Source: Microglena sp. YARC
Taxonomy: Eukaryota > Chlorophyta > Chlorophyceae > Chlamydomonadales > Chlamydomonadaceae
NCBI GenBank assembly: GCA_022414725.1
Contig: CM039463.1
Span: forward strand, 82,142,194-82,206,193
Direction: 5' to 3'
DNA: 64,000 bases
The notes beneath the pieces were generated by a model. It saw only the letters and a program-made list of their open reading frames with translations, was not told where the DNA came from and did not search any database. Numbering within the stretch: position 1 is the stretch's first letter; every line of letters starts with the position of its first letter. Shown piece by piece: positions 9,935 to 20,504 of this stretch. A program made the translations under genes and the position numbers.

Positions 9935-11825
9935 CAGAGCAAGGCGGGCGTTAAAGAGCAAAGAGGGGCAGGGATAATGGCAAGGGGCAGGACGACAGTG
10001 ATGAGCAGAGCAGGGCAAGCGATAGAGAGCAGAGAGGGGCAGGGATAATGGCAAGGGGCAAGACGACAGTGATGAACAAGGGAGTGAAGGGTAGGTGTTA
10101 GGGAGTAAGGAGGGACAGGGATAATGGCAAGAGGAAGGACGACGGTGATGAACAAGGGAGCGCAGGCGTTAGAGAGCGAAGATGGGCAGGGATAATGGCA
10201 AGAGGCAGGAGGACAGTGATGAGAAGAGCAGGGCAGGCGTTAGAGAGCACATAGGGGCAGGGACAATGGCAAGGGGAAAGACGACAGTGATGAGCAGAGC
10301 ACGGTAGGCGTTAGGGAGTAAGGAGGGGCAGGGATAATGGCAAGAGGCAAGACATCAGTGATCAACAAGGCAGGGCATGCAATAGAGAGCAAAGAGGGGC
10401 AGGGACAATGGCAAGGGGCAAGACGACAGTGATGAGCAGAGCAGGGTAGGTGTTAAGGAGTAAGGAGGGATAGGGATAATGGCAAGAGGCAAGACGGCAG
10501 TGATGAACAAGGCAGGGCATGCAATAGAGAGCAAAGAGAGGCAGGGATAATGGCAAGGGGCAGGACGACATTGATGAACAAGGGAGGGCAGGCGTTAGAG
10601 AGCAAAGAGGGGCAGGGATAATGGCAAGGGGCAAAAGACGACAATGATGAGCAGAGCAGGGTTAGTGTTAGGGAGTAAGGAGGGGCAGGGATACTGGCAA
10701 GGGCAGGACGATGGTGATGAACAAGGCAGGGCAGGCGTTAGAAAGCGAACAGGGGCAGGGATAATGGCAAGGGGCAGGAGGACAGTGTTGAGCAGAGCAG
10801 GGCAGGCGTTAGAGAGCACAGAGGGGCACGGACAATGGCAATGGGCAAGACGACAGTAATGAGCAGAGCATGGTAGGAGTTAGGGAGTAAGGAGGGACAG
10901 GGATAATGGCAAGAGGCAAGACGGCAGTGATGAACAAGGCAGGGCATGCAATAGAGAGCAAAGAGAGGCAGGGATAATGGCAAGGCCCAGGCAAAATTGA
11001 TGAACAAGGGAGGGCAGGTGTTAGAGAGCAAAGAGGGGCAGGGATAATGGCAAGGGGCAAAAGACGACAGTGATGAGCAGAGCAGGGTTAGTGTTAGGGA
11101 GTAAGGAGGGGCAGGGATAAAGGCAAGGACAGGATGATGGTGATGAACAAGGGAGCGCAGGCGTTAGAGAGCAAAGAGGGGCAGGGATAATGGCAAGGGG
11201 CAGGAGGACAGTGATGAGCAGAGCAGCAGGGCAGGCGTTAGAGAGCACAGAGGGGCAGGGACAATGGCAAGGGGAAAGACGACAGTGATGAGCAGAGCAC
11301 GGTAGGCGTTAGGGAGTAAGGAGGGGCAGGGATAATGGCAAGAGGCAAGACGGCAGTGATGAACAAGGCAGGAATGCGATAGAGAGCAAAGAGGGGCAGG
11401 GATTATGGCAAAGGGCAAGACGACAGTGATGAACAAGGGAGGGCAGGCGTTAGAGAGCACAGAGGGGCAGGAATAATGGCAAGGGGCAAGACGACAGTGA
11501 TGAGCAGAGCAGGGTAGGTGTTAGGGAGTAAGGAGGGGCAGGGATAATGGCAAGAGGCAAGACGGCAGTGATGAACAAGGCAGGGCATGCGATAGAGAGC
11601 AAAGAGGGGCAGGGATAATGGGAAAGGACAGGACGACAGTAATGGGCAGAGCAGGGCATGCGTTAGAGAGCAATGAAGGGCAGGGAGGACGGATAGGGGC
11701 AGGATGGTGATTAGCAGAGCATGGCCTGCGTTACAGAGCAATGAAGGGCAGGGAGGACGGCAAGGAGCAGGACAGTGACGTGCAGAGCAGGGTATGCGCT
11801 AGAGATCAATGGAGGGCAGGACATA
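9935..11825. repeat. Purine-rich 70-bp minisatellite with higher-order period
   Basis: About 26 diverged monomers of roughly 70 bp, each with a core GGGGCAGGGATAATGGCAA. Variants recur in fixed order. The variant with GGCAAAAGACGAC appears near 10,628 and 11,049, and the GGCAGGAGGACAGTG variant near 10,779 and 11,200. This gives a ~421-bp six-monomer higher-order unit. The plus strand is almost free of pyrimidine runs. The long minus-strand open frames are a by-product of composition and are not genes. Confidence 0.9.
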
Positions 11826-13001
11826 GACAGAAGCATATTACAGATGCAGTTACAGAGACGATGACAGACAATGACACAAACATAGACAGATGCACATGGG
11901 CATTACCTATGCATGAATCAAGACACAATTCCCTATACCACACTACTGTTGCGAAACCGCACCTACAAGCAAGCTTCAGTTATCACTTACGTTGTTGTCT
12001 AGCAGCCTCATGTGACAGTGGAACATCAGAACTGGGAGGGAAGACAGAGCAATGGTCCCTGCAAATACAGAATGCAGGCATAGTTAAATTATGTAGCACC
12101 CTTTACTTCATTTTTGATGATAGGTTAAACCCTCTTCTCCTGTGCCAACAATGGCCAAGCGCTCAAGCAGACAGACAAGCAAGTAAACATGCGTGCAACA
12201 GACAGGCACGCAGGCAGGCAACCAAGCCACTTATCCATGGGCTGAACACTCTATGCCTAGCACCTCCAAGCAGAAGTCACCATCCAGATAGTCAGCCAAT
12301 CAGTCACTAGGGAGGAAGATAAAAAGGCAGGCATACAGACAGGCATGCACGAAAGGAGGCATGCAAGCAGGTGGACACTATTTAGGCATGTGATCAAGTC
12401 AGAATTCCCTAGGCCACATTGTTGTGAAACCCTACCTACAAGCAACCTTCAGACCGATTCCACACATAGCATGGGTCCCTGCAAAAAAGAAGGGCGGGCA
12501 TAGTTACATATATTGACACCCTTTGTGTTGTTTTTGCGTATTGGTAGGGAGATCCCCCTGGAAGTACAACCTGCCTCAAGCTTAGGTACCTGAACCTCAG
12601 GTCCTACCCCAGCCTTGCATTGTCCACACTTGCCTGAGTTTACCATACAGAATGGATCCGAAAGACCCAAGCATAAAGACAAGGTTGGACTGTCACCCAA
12701 CACCCAGCAAAGCAAGGAGAACCAGTCTCCACCACAACGCAAGAGGCAACGTTCCAAGACTACCACAACCACTACGAGTGAACCCAATGTGAAGATGCAT
12801 GTCATGGACATGGGTCTAGTGCGTCAGCCAAATATACACAGCGCTCCCACCATCTATCATGCAGGGTCTCAAGGGATAACTGCCACGCATGATCTCCTGA
12901 TACAATGCTCAAGGGCACCATGCAGCCAGGGCAGTGCATGATCCCACTAGAGTGTAAGGCCCCATGTCCTTTCAAGCTCTACTCAGGCCCAGGAGAGAAC
13001 A
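11826..13001. repeat. Diverged direct repeats, GCAGGCA-rich DNA
   Basis: Two diverged copies of a ~160-bp segment occur at about 11,930-12,095 and 12,385-12,545. They share AATTCCCTA, GAAACC-CACCTACAAGCAA, GGTCCCTGCAAA and GGCATAGTTA. Between them is a stretch of GCAGGCA/ACAGACA-type words. Bases 12,550-13,001 show no motif I can name. Confidence 0.5.
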
Positions 13002-13379
13002 GTGAGGTGGAAGTATGACTCACATAAGAGTTGGGAGCAAGTTGTCCCAGCATCCTACTTTGCACAGAGCCAACTAATCATGCTGCCACCCCAAGCTGAA
13101 GCCATGCTCCTGGGACAGTACACTCCACATACCACCATATTTGACCGTCTCCAGAGCAACGTCGGGTGGGCTGCCAAGATGCTGCAATTTATGCAGCTTA
13201 TTCATGCGGTGGCAGTACAGCAGCGCCGACCGGGCTTCCTGGTTGAGGAGTTGACGACGAAAGGGCCGCTGGCTGCAAGATACCATGCATCCAGCAGATG
13301 CACTGACAACCTACACAGGTCTAGCATAGACGGATCGGTTGCGAGAATTAGCGGAACCGATGTAAGGGAATTTGTGTAG
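13002..13379 (+). CDS. Weak ORF, unknown
   Basis: A 125-codon open frame with reasonable composition. One part reads FDRLQSNVGWAAKMLQFMQL. It has no recognised domain and no second copy in the window. It lies between a minisatellite and a satellite. It could be an exon remnant, and chance is also possible. Confidence 0.15.
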   Translation: MRWKYDSHKSWEQVVPASYFAQSQLIMLPPQAEAMLLGQYTPHTTIFDRLQSNVGWAAKMLQFMQLIHAVAVQQRRPGFLVEELTTKGPLAARYHASSRCTDNLHRSSIDGSVARISGTDVREFV

Positions 13380-13620
13380 GAGATAGGACGAGAGCATTGG
13401 TCAAATTTCAAAAACAATCTGACGCACTACCCCGCGCTTGTCCATGCGGAAGGCGGCAGAGGGCGTTGAGCAGTAATCTGAAAATAAAGCTGGAAAGAAA
13501 GGATGTAACAAAGATGGACGCCAAAATATCAAGTAGCAACGAACACATGCGTTGGGCGAGGGAGGGAAGAATATCATGTAGGAGTACGAGAGGTAGAATG
13601 AAGGTTGGCGTGGCTTACCT

Positions 13621-15471
13621 TGGCCATATTGCAAAGGCTCTAATCGGTGGGCTCTAATCGTACGGCCATTTCGCCATGCCGCGTCCAATCCGCCTTGGCT
13701 TGGCTAATGTACGTGAAAGGCTGGTGAAAGGACACCCTGCGAAAACATCTATCAAAATTAGTAAGAGCACTAACAGGTCATCGCAAGTCACAATAATATT
13801 TCAGTGTGACTTAGGCTTTCATCACAGTGATTAAAATCGTCCTGGTTTCGCCCTACAACAGCGCCATTTTCGACGCATGCAGCGAAAGCACATCGGTGAC
13901 TTCGGGTGACCTTTTCCCGAATGAAAGCTATTCGCCAACAAGAAGTTCGCGCTAGTACTTCGTTGCCTAATTGTTCACCCTATCTCGGAATCGCTGGCAG
14001 AGCTTCGCAGGTTCGCAAGAATGACCCCTCGAAAAGGTTGCTAACAGACCCTCGAGCGACAGAAAGCTGCATACCCCTTCGCGTATTACAACTCAGTAGT
14101 TAACGTGCGATCGAGGAGTTATCGGTCACGCTTCAGTCTACGAAAAGTTCTGGGTGTCTGTCGGGATCGCTGGTTTGCGGTGAGCCGAGACATTTCGTCC
14201 ACTGTACGCCTACATTTATCTGTAGTTCCGCTGCATGCTGGCCATACTGCAAAGGCTCTAATCGGTGGGCTCTAATCGTACGGCCATTTTGCCATGCCGC
14301 GTCCAATCCGCCTTGGCTTGGCTAATGTACGTGAAAGGCTGGTGAAAGGACACCCTGCGAAAACATCTATCAAAATTAGTAAGAGCACTAACAGGTCATC
14401 GCAAGTCACAATAATATTTCAGTGTGACTTAGGCTTTCATCACAGTGATTAAAATCGTCCTGGTTTCGCCCTACAACAGCGCCATTTTCGACGCATGCAG
14501 CGAAAGCACATCGGTGACTTCGGGTGACCTTTTCCCGAATGAAAGCTATTCGCCAACAAGAAGTTCGCGCTAGTACTTCGTTGCCTAATTGTTCACCCTA
14601 TCTCGGAATCGCTGGCAGAGCTTCGCAGGTTCGCAAGAATGACCCCTCGAAAAGGTTGCTAACAGACCCTCGAGCGACAGAAAGCTGCATACCCCTTCGC
14701 GTATTACAACTCAGTAGTTAACGTGCGATCGAGGAGTTATCGGTCACGCTTCAGTCTACGAAAAGTTCTGGGTGTCTGTCGGGATCGCTGGTTTGCGGTG
14801 AGCCGAGACATTTCGTCCACTGTACGCCTACATTTATCTGTAGTTCCGCTGCATGCTGGCCATATTGCAAAGGCTCTAATCGGTGGGCTCTAATCGTACG
14901 GCCATTTCGCCATGCCGCGTCCAATCCGCCTTGGCTTGGCTAATGTACGTGAAAGGCTGGTGAAAGGACACCCTGCGAAAACATCTATCAAAATTAGTAA
15001 GAGCACTAACAGGTCAACGCAAGTCACAATAATATTTCAGTGTGACTTAGGCTTTCATCACAGTGATTAAAATCGTCCTGGTTTCGCCCTACAACAGCGC
15101 CATTTTCGACGCATGCAGCGAAAGCACATCGGTGACTTCGGGTGACCTTTTCCCGAATGAAAGCTATTCGCCAACAAGAAGTTCGCGCTAGTACTTCGTT
15201 GCCTAATTGTTCACCCTATCTCGGAATCGCTGGCAGAGCTTCGCAGGTTCGCAAGAATGACCCCTCGAAAAGGTTGCTAACAGACCCTCGAGCGACAGAA
15301 AGCTGCATACCCCTTCGCGTATTACAACTCAGTAGTTAACGTGCGATCGAGGAGTTATCGGTCACGCTTCAGTCTACGAAAAGTTCTGGGTGTCTGTCGG
15401 GATCGCTGGTTTGCGGTGAGCCGAGACATTTCGTCCACTGTACGCCTACATTTATCTGTAGTTCCGCTGCA
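13621..15471. repeat. Satellite, three 618-bp units
   Basis: Three head-to-tail units start at 13,621, 14,239 and 14,857. They are almost identical; only a few substitutions are visible, such as CATATTGC/CATACTGC and GGTCATCGC/GGTCAACGC. The third ends at about 15,471. The 65-codon frame present once per unit is identical because the units are identical and is not evidence of a gene. Such low divergence implies recent amplification or gene conversion. Confidence 0.95.
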
Positions 15472-15968
15472 AATCGTGTCTTTCGCCTACTTTTAGCGAA
15501 ATTGTCACTTCCCCGAGTGCTGGCGGGTGCGATTAATTCGAAGAAAAACTTCTTATGCGTGCGTATGTGTATGCGTGAGGTCCCTAAGGAACGAAACCAG
15601 CTCCGCTACCAGTGTAACAGCTCAGGATGCTCCTAGCAGCTTGAGGGGTTAGTCTAGAGTAACGTGATGCGTGATGTGTGTTTACGTGTATGTTGATATG
15701 GGTGAACTAGCAGAACAGGTGGAGGGTTACCTAGGTAAGGGATGTAGAGTAGCTCGGATGGAACGTCTTCGTGGTAGGAGTAGAAGGGTTCATTCCGAGT
15801 AGCTCGTGTCTATATATATGCGCAGCGTGTGCGTTGAGAGAGATGAGGCAGTACATGGGTATAGTACTGTATCATGTGCGTTCGTCACGTGGCTTACGGG
15901 TACGGTGTACCCGTATGCCTTACTTGCTGGACGGCCAGAGTACCCGTGAAGGGTTCTGTACCGTTACA
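15472..15968 (-). mobile_element. Ty3 element fragment: 5' LTR plus primer site
   Basis: The minus-strand LTR at 15,613-15,968 (356 bp) matches the Ty3 LTR at 6,554-6,898 along its length. Just left of it, reading on the minus strand, is TGGTAGCGGAGCTGGTTTCG. This resembles the complement of the 3' end of eukaryotic initiator-Met tRNA (TGGTAGCAGAGC...GGTTTCGA). That makes this a 5' LTR with primer site (15,590-15,612). Only about 140 bases of internal sequence remain before the satellite array. Confidence 0.85.
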
Positions 15969-15985
15969 TTCCCCACCCAATCAAC

Positions 15986-16908
15986 ATGGTAAAGAATGCT
16001 GTTGCTTACAACGAGATCCTCAAACACTGCTCCGAACCTATCCAACAGGCCATCCTTGCTAACACTACCGTTGCTGCGAAGGCCTACAGGTTCCTCAGGC
16101 TCACATATGGAGAACGAAACTCTGACCTGGAGACAGGTGCAGTAAGATCCATGTACAACCTCAGTATGACCATCACTGAGTCACTACAAGTGTGTCTCTC
16201 TCGCAGCTATGAGCTCTACACCTTGCTTCCCCAAGTAAATGGGGTCAGCAACACTTCCATCCCTGCTTTTCTCAGCATAATTGTCCAGGGACTTGCAGCT
16301 CGCCCAGAGTACAATGGATTCAGGTTCTCCTTCCACAACTCTGTCTGCCCTGACTTTGCCTCCTTCCAGCCACAAATCATCAGGTACCAAGTCTCAAACC
16401 AAATTATCAGCATCAATTGCTGTTCACTCGATCGTTTTATGTCTTGGTGACTCCTACCGTACTTCCTTAGAACTATAGCTGTAGATAGTAACTGCTTTTC
16501 TGTACGGTAACAGCTTCCTGTAGACTGTGTCATTCTTCATGACACGGTGACAGCTTCTTGTAGGCTGCGTCCCCTGACACGCGCTGTATAGCCTGTACCC
16601 TGGTTAGGTTCCAGGCTTCCGCCCCTTCCACCGCTGGTGTCTTATGTGGTTCCCCAGTCCCTTTAATTATTCTCATCTCCGTGTATAGATTGGCGCGTCT
16701 GACCGCTGCAAGCATCTGTCCACTCTTTGAAGTGCTTAGCTGATACAAATCTCTGACTCTAATATCTCCCCAGAAGAGACCGAGCACATGGCAGCTGCTG
16801 CCTTCCACGGACGCCCAAGGAAGGATCGTATCCCATCCACCCAGATGACTTGCTGGAACTGCAATGGTTTTGGGCACAACTCCCTCACTTGCCCCAGTGC
16901 CTCCACAT
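15986..16908 (+). pseudogene. TRG-1 Gag with zinc knuckle, split by an LTR
   Basis: The frame before the insertion has a copia-Gag (UBN2-like) fold signature: EILKHCSEPIQQAILANT, AAKAYRFLRLTYGE and SRSYELYTLLPQVNGVSNTS. It is interrupted at 16,404 by a 341-bp LTR. Beyond the LTR and one 5-bp target repeat the protein resumes with acidic EETEHMAAAAF. It then reaches a CCHC knuckle, CWNCNGFGHNSLTC (16,851-16,891), which would bind RNA during packaging, and ends at a TAA at 16,908-16,910. The N-terminus is missing. TRG-2 encodes a homologous Gag. Confidence 0.8.
16405..16745 (+). repeat. Solo copia-B LTR with 5-bp target duplication
   Basis: The 341-bp LTR runs from TATCAGCATCAATTGCTG to TTAGCTGATA, with perfect 7-bp ends TATCAGC/GCTGATA. 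It is flanked by CAAAT at 16,400-16,404 and 16,746-16,750. It belongs to the family of the LTR at 23,803-24,151. A clean duplication with no internal sequence indicates LTR-LTR recombination after insertion. Confidence 0.93.
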
Positions 16909-17307
16909 AACTAAAGTACAGGCCCCCTCCATTCTCATCCACTTCTGGCCATAGGGGATCTCCATCGCCCCCCAAGGATGCAGCCAGGAGGTCCTCCAGC
17001 AAATCCAAGTCGCCTAGGAGAGACAGCAGAGCATCTATCAGAGACCCCAGGAGCCGCCGTGACAGACGTGGGCATACATGCCCATGTAGCAGATGATGAC
17101 TGTTCTACCTCCCTGTCCAGCACAGACAATGAGGATGAGCACAACTTCATGGCCCTGACAACTGATGGACCACAGCCTCTCCATTTTGCTGACTCAAGAG
17201 GCAAGTCCACACCCCTGTATGTCTACCACACATGCCCCCATGGATGACACTACTTTCTTTGGACCCATGATGAATGATTCTGATGCCTGTCTTATAGAAA
17301 GAGATGA

Positions 17308-17406
17308 GTTTAGAGTTTAGGGTTTAGGTTTTAGGGTTTAGGTTTTAGGGTTTAGGGTTTAGGGTTTAGGGTTTAGGGTTTAGGGTTTAGGGTTTAGGGT
17401 TTAGGG
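17308..17406. repeat. Interstitial (TTTAGGG)n telomere-like tract
   Basis: About 99 bp of TTTAGGG, the plant-type telomere repeat. The last eight or nine units are perfect and the first few are slightly irregular. It lies inside TRG-1 between the zinc knuckle and the protease-like domain, with retroelement sequence on both sides. It is therefore an internal insertion and not a chromosome end. Confidence 0.95.
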
Positions 17407-17466
17407 TCAGATCTAGTTTCAAGTGATGGCACTACTGATGATGATGATGATGATGAGGATGCAAAT

Positions 17467-17997
17467 GTGGATCATGCTGACAGTACACCTCTTGATCAGT
17501 ACCAGACAGCCCTCCAGACAGAATGGCTTTTAGACTGTGCAGCCCACTCCCACTGCACCAGTAACCCCTCCATCTTGCATGAAATTCAGGATCTCCCCCA
17601 GCCTATTAGTCTCCACCTGGCTGACCTTGGAGCATCCCCACTGCTCTGCCTCCAGAAAGGGAAAGCCATCATCAGGGGTCACCATGGATCCCTGATCACC
17701 CTCCACGACGTGCTCCTTGCCCCACCCCTGACTGTAGCCAACATCATCAGCTTGCATGCAGCACACAAACTCTCCCCCAAGCTTCAAGTTCATCTGTCCA
17801 GTGCTGCGGCTACCCTCTCCCTGCCCACAGCCAAGGGTCCCAAGACTATTCTTTTATGCCCCAAAAGGCATGGCCTCTGCTTCACTAGCACCACTAAGAA
17901 CCCCCCCTCTTCCCCAAATCCCAGTAACCCCCTTCCCTTTCTAGTCATGATGGTCACCCAACCAGAGCTGAGCAAGCCAACCCACTACAATAAATGA
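17467..17997 (+). pseudogene. TRG-1 retropepsin-like domain, altered active site
   Basis: The segment has the layout of a copia protease: TEWLLDCAAHSHCTSNP, then a strand-rich middle, then LHDVLLAPPLTVANIISLHA. The last part corresponds to the LxNVLYVPxxxxNLISV flap region. The active-site DSGA is replaced by DCAA, so proteolysis is doubtful. The protein carries on through Pro/Ser-rich sequence to a stop at 17,995-17,997. An acidic Asp repeat (GATGAT codons, 17,438-17,460) precedes it. Confidence 0.65.
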
Positions 17998-18639
17998 TGA
18001 CTATGCTGGCAGTTGCCCCATCCCACTAGACAGTGCCAGCAGCTCCAGCAGTCTACTAGATCTGATCCCAGCAATTGGTGAGGATGACATGCCTGACCTT
18101 GTTCAAGCCAGCCTACCTTCCTTGCTCCAGTCAGACAACCCTACCAAAAAAGGTCCAGTTTAAGCCACCACGCTTAAGTTTATAAGCCTGTCGTGAGCTT
18201 GTTGTAATCCGTTTGGGGGGAGTTTAACATTGGGCAGGTGGTTTATCTAGTGTTGAATTGGGTTTAGGGCTAATCCAGTGGGTTTATCTGTTAACTCGCC
18301 ATGGAGTCACAAGGGGGAGTTTATGTTGTTAAGTAACATGGTTTTGAGCTTTTGGGGATCTGAGTTTACTCGTCGTAGAGCCGAATCGTTGTAGAGCCCA
18401 CTCGTTGTATGTGTGTATAGTTGGGTAATGTCTATAATTAGCATGGTTACTCGATATCTTGTCTAACTGTCTGATCCGCTTTGTGTGTTCCAGGGCTGCT
18501 TACTTAGGAGGACCCCCAGCTTTGAGTCTCGAGACTCAACCAATTAAATAGCCTGCGTTCTGGGCCCGGACAGCCAGCGTCTTGAGATGTTGGCTGGCTA
18601 CAGACCCGCAACCGACCCATTGCAATGGGGGGGGATTCT
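17998..18639. other. Non-coding; probable insertion in TRG-1
   Basis: Coding-like sequence stops near 18,165 and resumes near 18,640. The intervening ~475 bp is GT-rich with stops in all frames. From about 18,493 it resembles the hAT-type MITE at 52,384-52,626: CAGGGCTG...TTAGGAGGAC, then CTCAACCAATTAAATAGCCTGCGT and CGTCTTGAGA. The opposite MITE end is not visible, so this is at best a truncated copy. Confidence 0.45.
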
Positions 18640-19546
18640 CACCACACCAAGATGACTTGTACACCACATCCTCCCATGACTTCATCCCAGACCCTGATTA
18701 CTCCACAGCCCCTATCCAGCAGCTCCCCACTGTTCCCCATGATGAGCTCTGTAACCTAACCTGACAGAAGCACAAGCCAGAAGGGAGATGGACTTCCTGC
18801 TAGACCAAGCCAGAACCACATATGAGAATGCATTCCCTGTTGATGGACAAGGGTCCTGCACGCAGCATGAGCTCTCCCAAACCCTTATGTTTGACCAGTG
18901 GATTCCCTCAGCTACCTCCCCTTCCCCTGATCAGCCCCTAACTCATGTCAACATGAACACCTACCCAGTCCATTTCCTTAACAACTCTGGCCTCTCCAGA
19001 ACCAGGTTTGGAACCCTGCTGACTACCCTCAACAATTCCCCTTCTTCCCTTAGAGCCTTTAGCATCAGACCTAGACAGCCTGTCCCCGCCCTCACTGATC
19101 AGCTAGCCATCAAGTTCCCTGCCCTTTTAGCTGCTGAGAAGTTTAAGTTCCCCAACAGACAGATGCACAACAACCCCTCCTCAGTCTGTGGACCCCTTCT
19201 CAAGCATGTCAACATATTGCAGCACATGGTCCACATATATCCCACTATCTCTACAGCTGACAGGTCCACCATCCAGTGGGCCATCTGCCTACAAGCAGCT
19301 ATGGTCCAAGCACATGCAAGGGTCCTGGTCTCCTGGCCCAAGATGCTCATGCACCCCATCAGCTGTGTGAATCCTGGGGGCAGAGTCATATGTGTCAACA
19401 ACCTCAGCATGCATTGGAGCCCAATGGATTTCACATTCATTAACATGCTGGACACCCCAAGGATGTCTAGGAAATCTTTCTCCACCCTCCTGCATAAACT
19501 CCACACCCAGCTGGACCTTGATGGATACCCAGCATCTGGAACCTAA
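18640..19546 (+). pseudogene. TRG-1 C-terminal domain, unrecognised, conserved in TRG-3
   Basis: The longest open part is 18,788-19,546 (252 codons, ending GTSSGT-type tail and TAA); related sequence upstream is in another frame. A helical block IQWAICLQAAMVQAHARV aligns with LKWTICLQAALVSAYSLA in TRG-3 (25,917-27,249), with weaker similarity over about 150 residues around it. I recognise no integrase, RT, RNase H or envelope motif. It occupies the place where pol would start in a normal copia element. The role is unknown. Confidence 0.6.
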
Positions 19547-20259
19547 ATATGCTATAGTCTATTTCTCATTCTTGTTTTAGCCATGAACACTCTAAGATTA
19601 ATGTGATGCTTTGTACTGCCTCATGTACTGCTGTCCCTATGTTTTAGTGTCCCTCTCCTAGCTTCTACAGTATGTCTGCGAATTCTCAAATTTAGGATAA
19701 ACCCAAATTATGGGGGGAATCATCACTACCAGACAGCCATCCTGCCATGAGAATCAGCCTCCTGGCAACTACCTGGCAGCTTCTCTGCAACCCTGGCCTG
19801 TCTCCTATGGAGCCCTGATGCATCACTGTAGTCCATAGTTTCCCCATAGCATTAGTCTGCAGATTCTGAATTAATGATACCTTATAGATGACATTGGAAG
19901 TACCTCACCATATCCCTCCATCTGGATTGATTACATGAGCTAGAGGAGGACGTCTACCTTAAAGAAGTTGGTTACAGTCAGTCAGTTCTTTATGCCATCT
20001 AGTTCCTTTTATGCTTTCCCACTGCAGCCTTCCTGCCTTCTGCTATCCTAGCAAACTGACATTGATCTAAAGATCCCTGCTCTTTATGTGCCGTGCCCCC
20101 TTGGACCCTGTCCCAAATAATTTATTATTTACAGCTTTTCCTGCCAGCCGTTAGCATATATAAATAGCCCTGTCAGCCTTTATACTCCTATATTTTCTTT
20201 ATGCCCCTCAGCTAATTCCAGGGATTATTGTATCCAAAAATACCTTGAATTGGGGGGGA
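19547..20259 (+). other. TRG-1 3' untranslated region and polypurine tract
   Basis: Non-coding sequence containing GAGCTAGAGGAGGACGTCTACCTTAAAG (19,939 region), which has a counterpart in the TRG-3 3' UTR on the minus strand near 25,590-25,610. It ends with the polypurine run GGGGGGGA (20,252-20,259) directly before the LTR. Confidence 0.65.
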
Positions 20260-20488
20260 TGTTATTGTCCGTTGCGTCGGACACTGAGTTGGCATAGTGC
20301 ACGCGTGGTCCAGGTGCTCCAGGACCCGGGTTGCCTGCCGCCAGGCCATAGGCTAGCTATGGCCTGCACGTGTCTTCAGAATCTTCCTGGAGACTTCCTT
20401 TTCTATATAGCCGCACGAGTTGCGACGATAAGCTATCTGCTCCTTCAGTCTTCACTGTGTAACGACTTTATCGATTTAAAAGTGAACA
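20260..20488 (+). repeat. 3' LTR of TRG-1 (LTR-C family)
   Basis: It starts TGTTATTGTCCG after the polypurine tract. It shares ACTGAGTTGGCA-AGTGCAC and CCTGCCGCCAGGCC-AGGCTAGCT-TGGCC with the solo LTR at 40,322-40,554. The right end is approximate because it runs into a truncated copia-B LTR. Confidence 0.75.
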
Positions 20489-20504
20489 GCAATTGATGAT
20501 GATA

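Larger units (their letters stand above)
15969..20488 (+). mobile_element. TRG-1, Gag-protease retroelement without RT or integrase
   Basis: Copia-type Gag, a CCHC knuckle, an acidic linker, a retropepsin-like domain, an unfamiliar C-terminal domain, a long 3' UTR, a polypurine tract and a 3' LTR follow each other on one strand. No integrase, RT or RNase H motif appears in any frame. Its relatives are TRG-2 (24,152) and TRG-3 (24,987-39,539). The 5' end is cut where it meets the Ty3 LTR at 15,968. It has been hit by a solo copia LTR (16,405), a telomere-like tract (17,308) and probably another insertion (18,165-18,640). Confidence 0.75.

Noticed and set aside
9860..11741. Many 60-110 codon minus-strand ORFs of Leu/Pro/Cys-rich protein
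   Set aside because: They follow the 70-bp minisatellite, overlap in all three frames and have no domain; pyrimidine-rich strands simply lack stop codons.
13906..15339. Identical 65-codon ORF repeated three times
   Set aside because: Identity comes from the 618-bp satellite units themselves; no start context or homology supports a gene.
13621..15471. CRISPR-like repeat array
   Set aside because: Units are 618 bp, directly contiguous and without spacers; the context is eukaryotic.
17308..17406. A chromosome end at the TTTAGGG tract
   Set aside because: Retroelement sequence continues on both sides, so it is interstitial.
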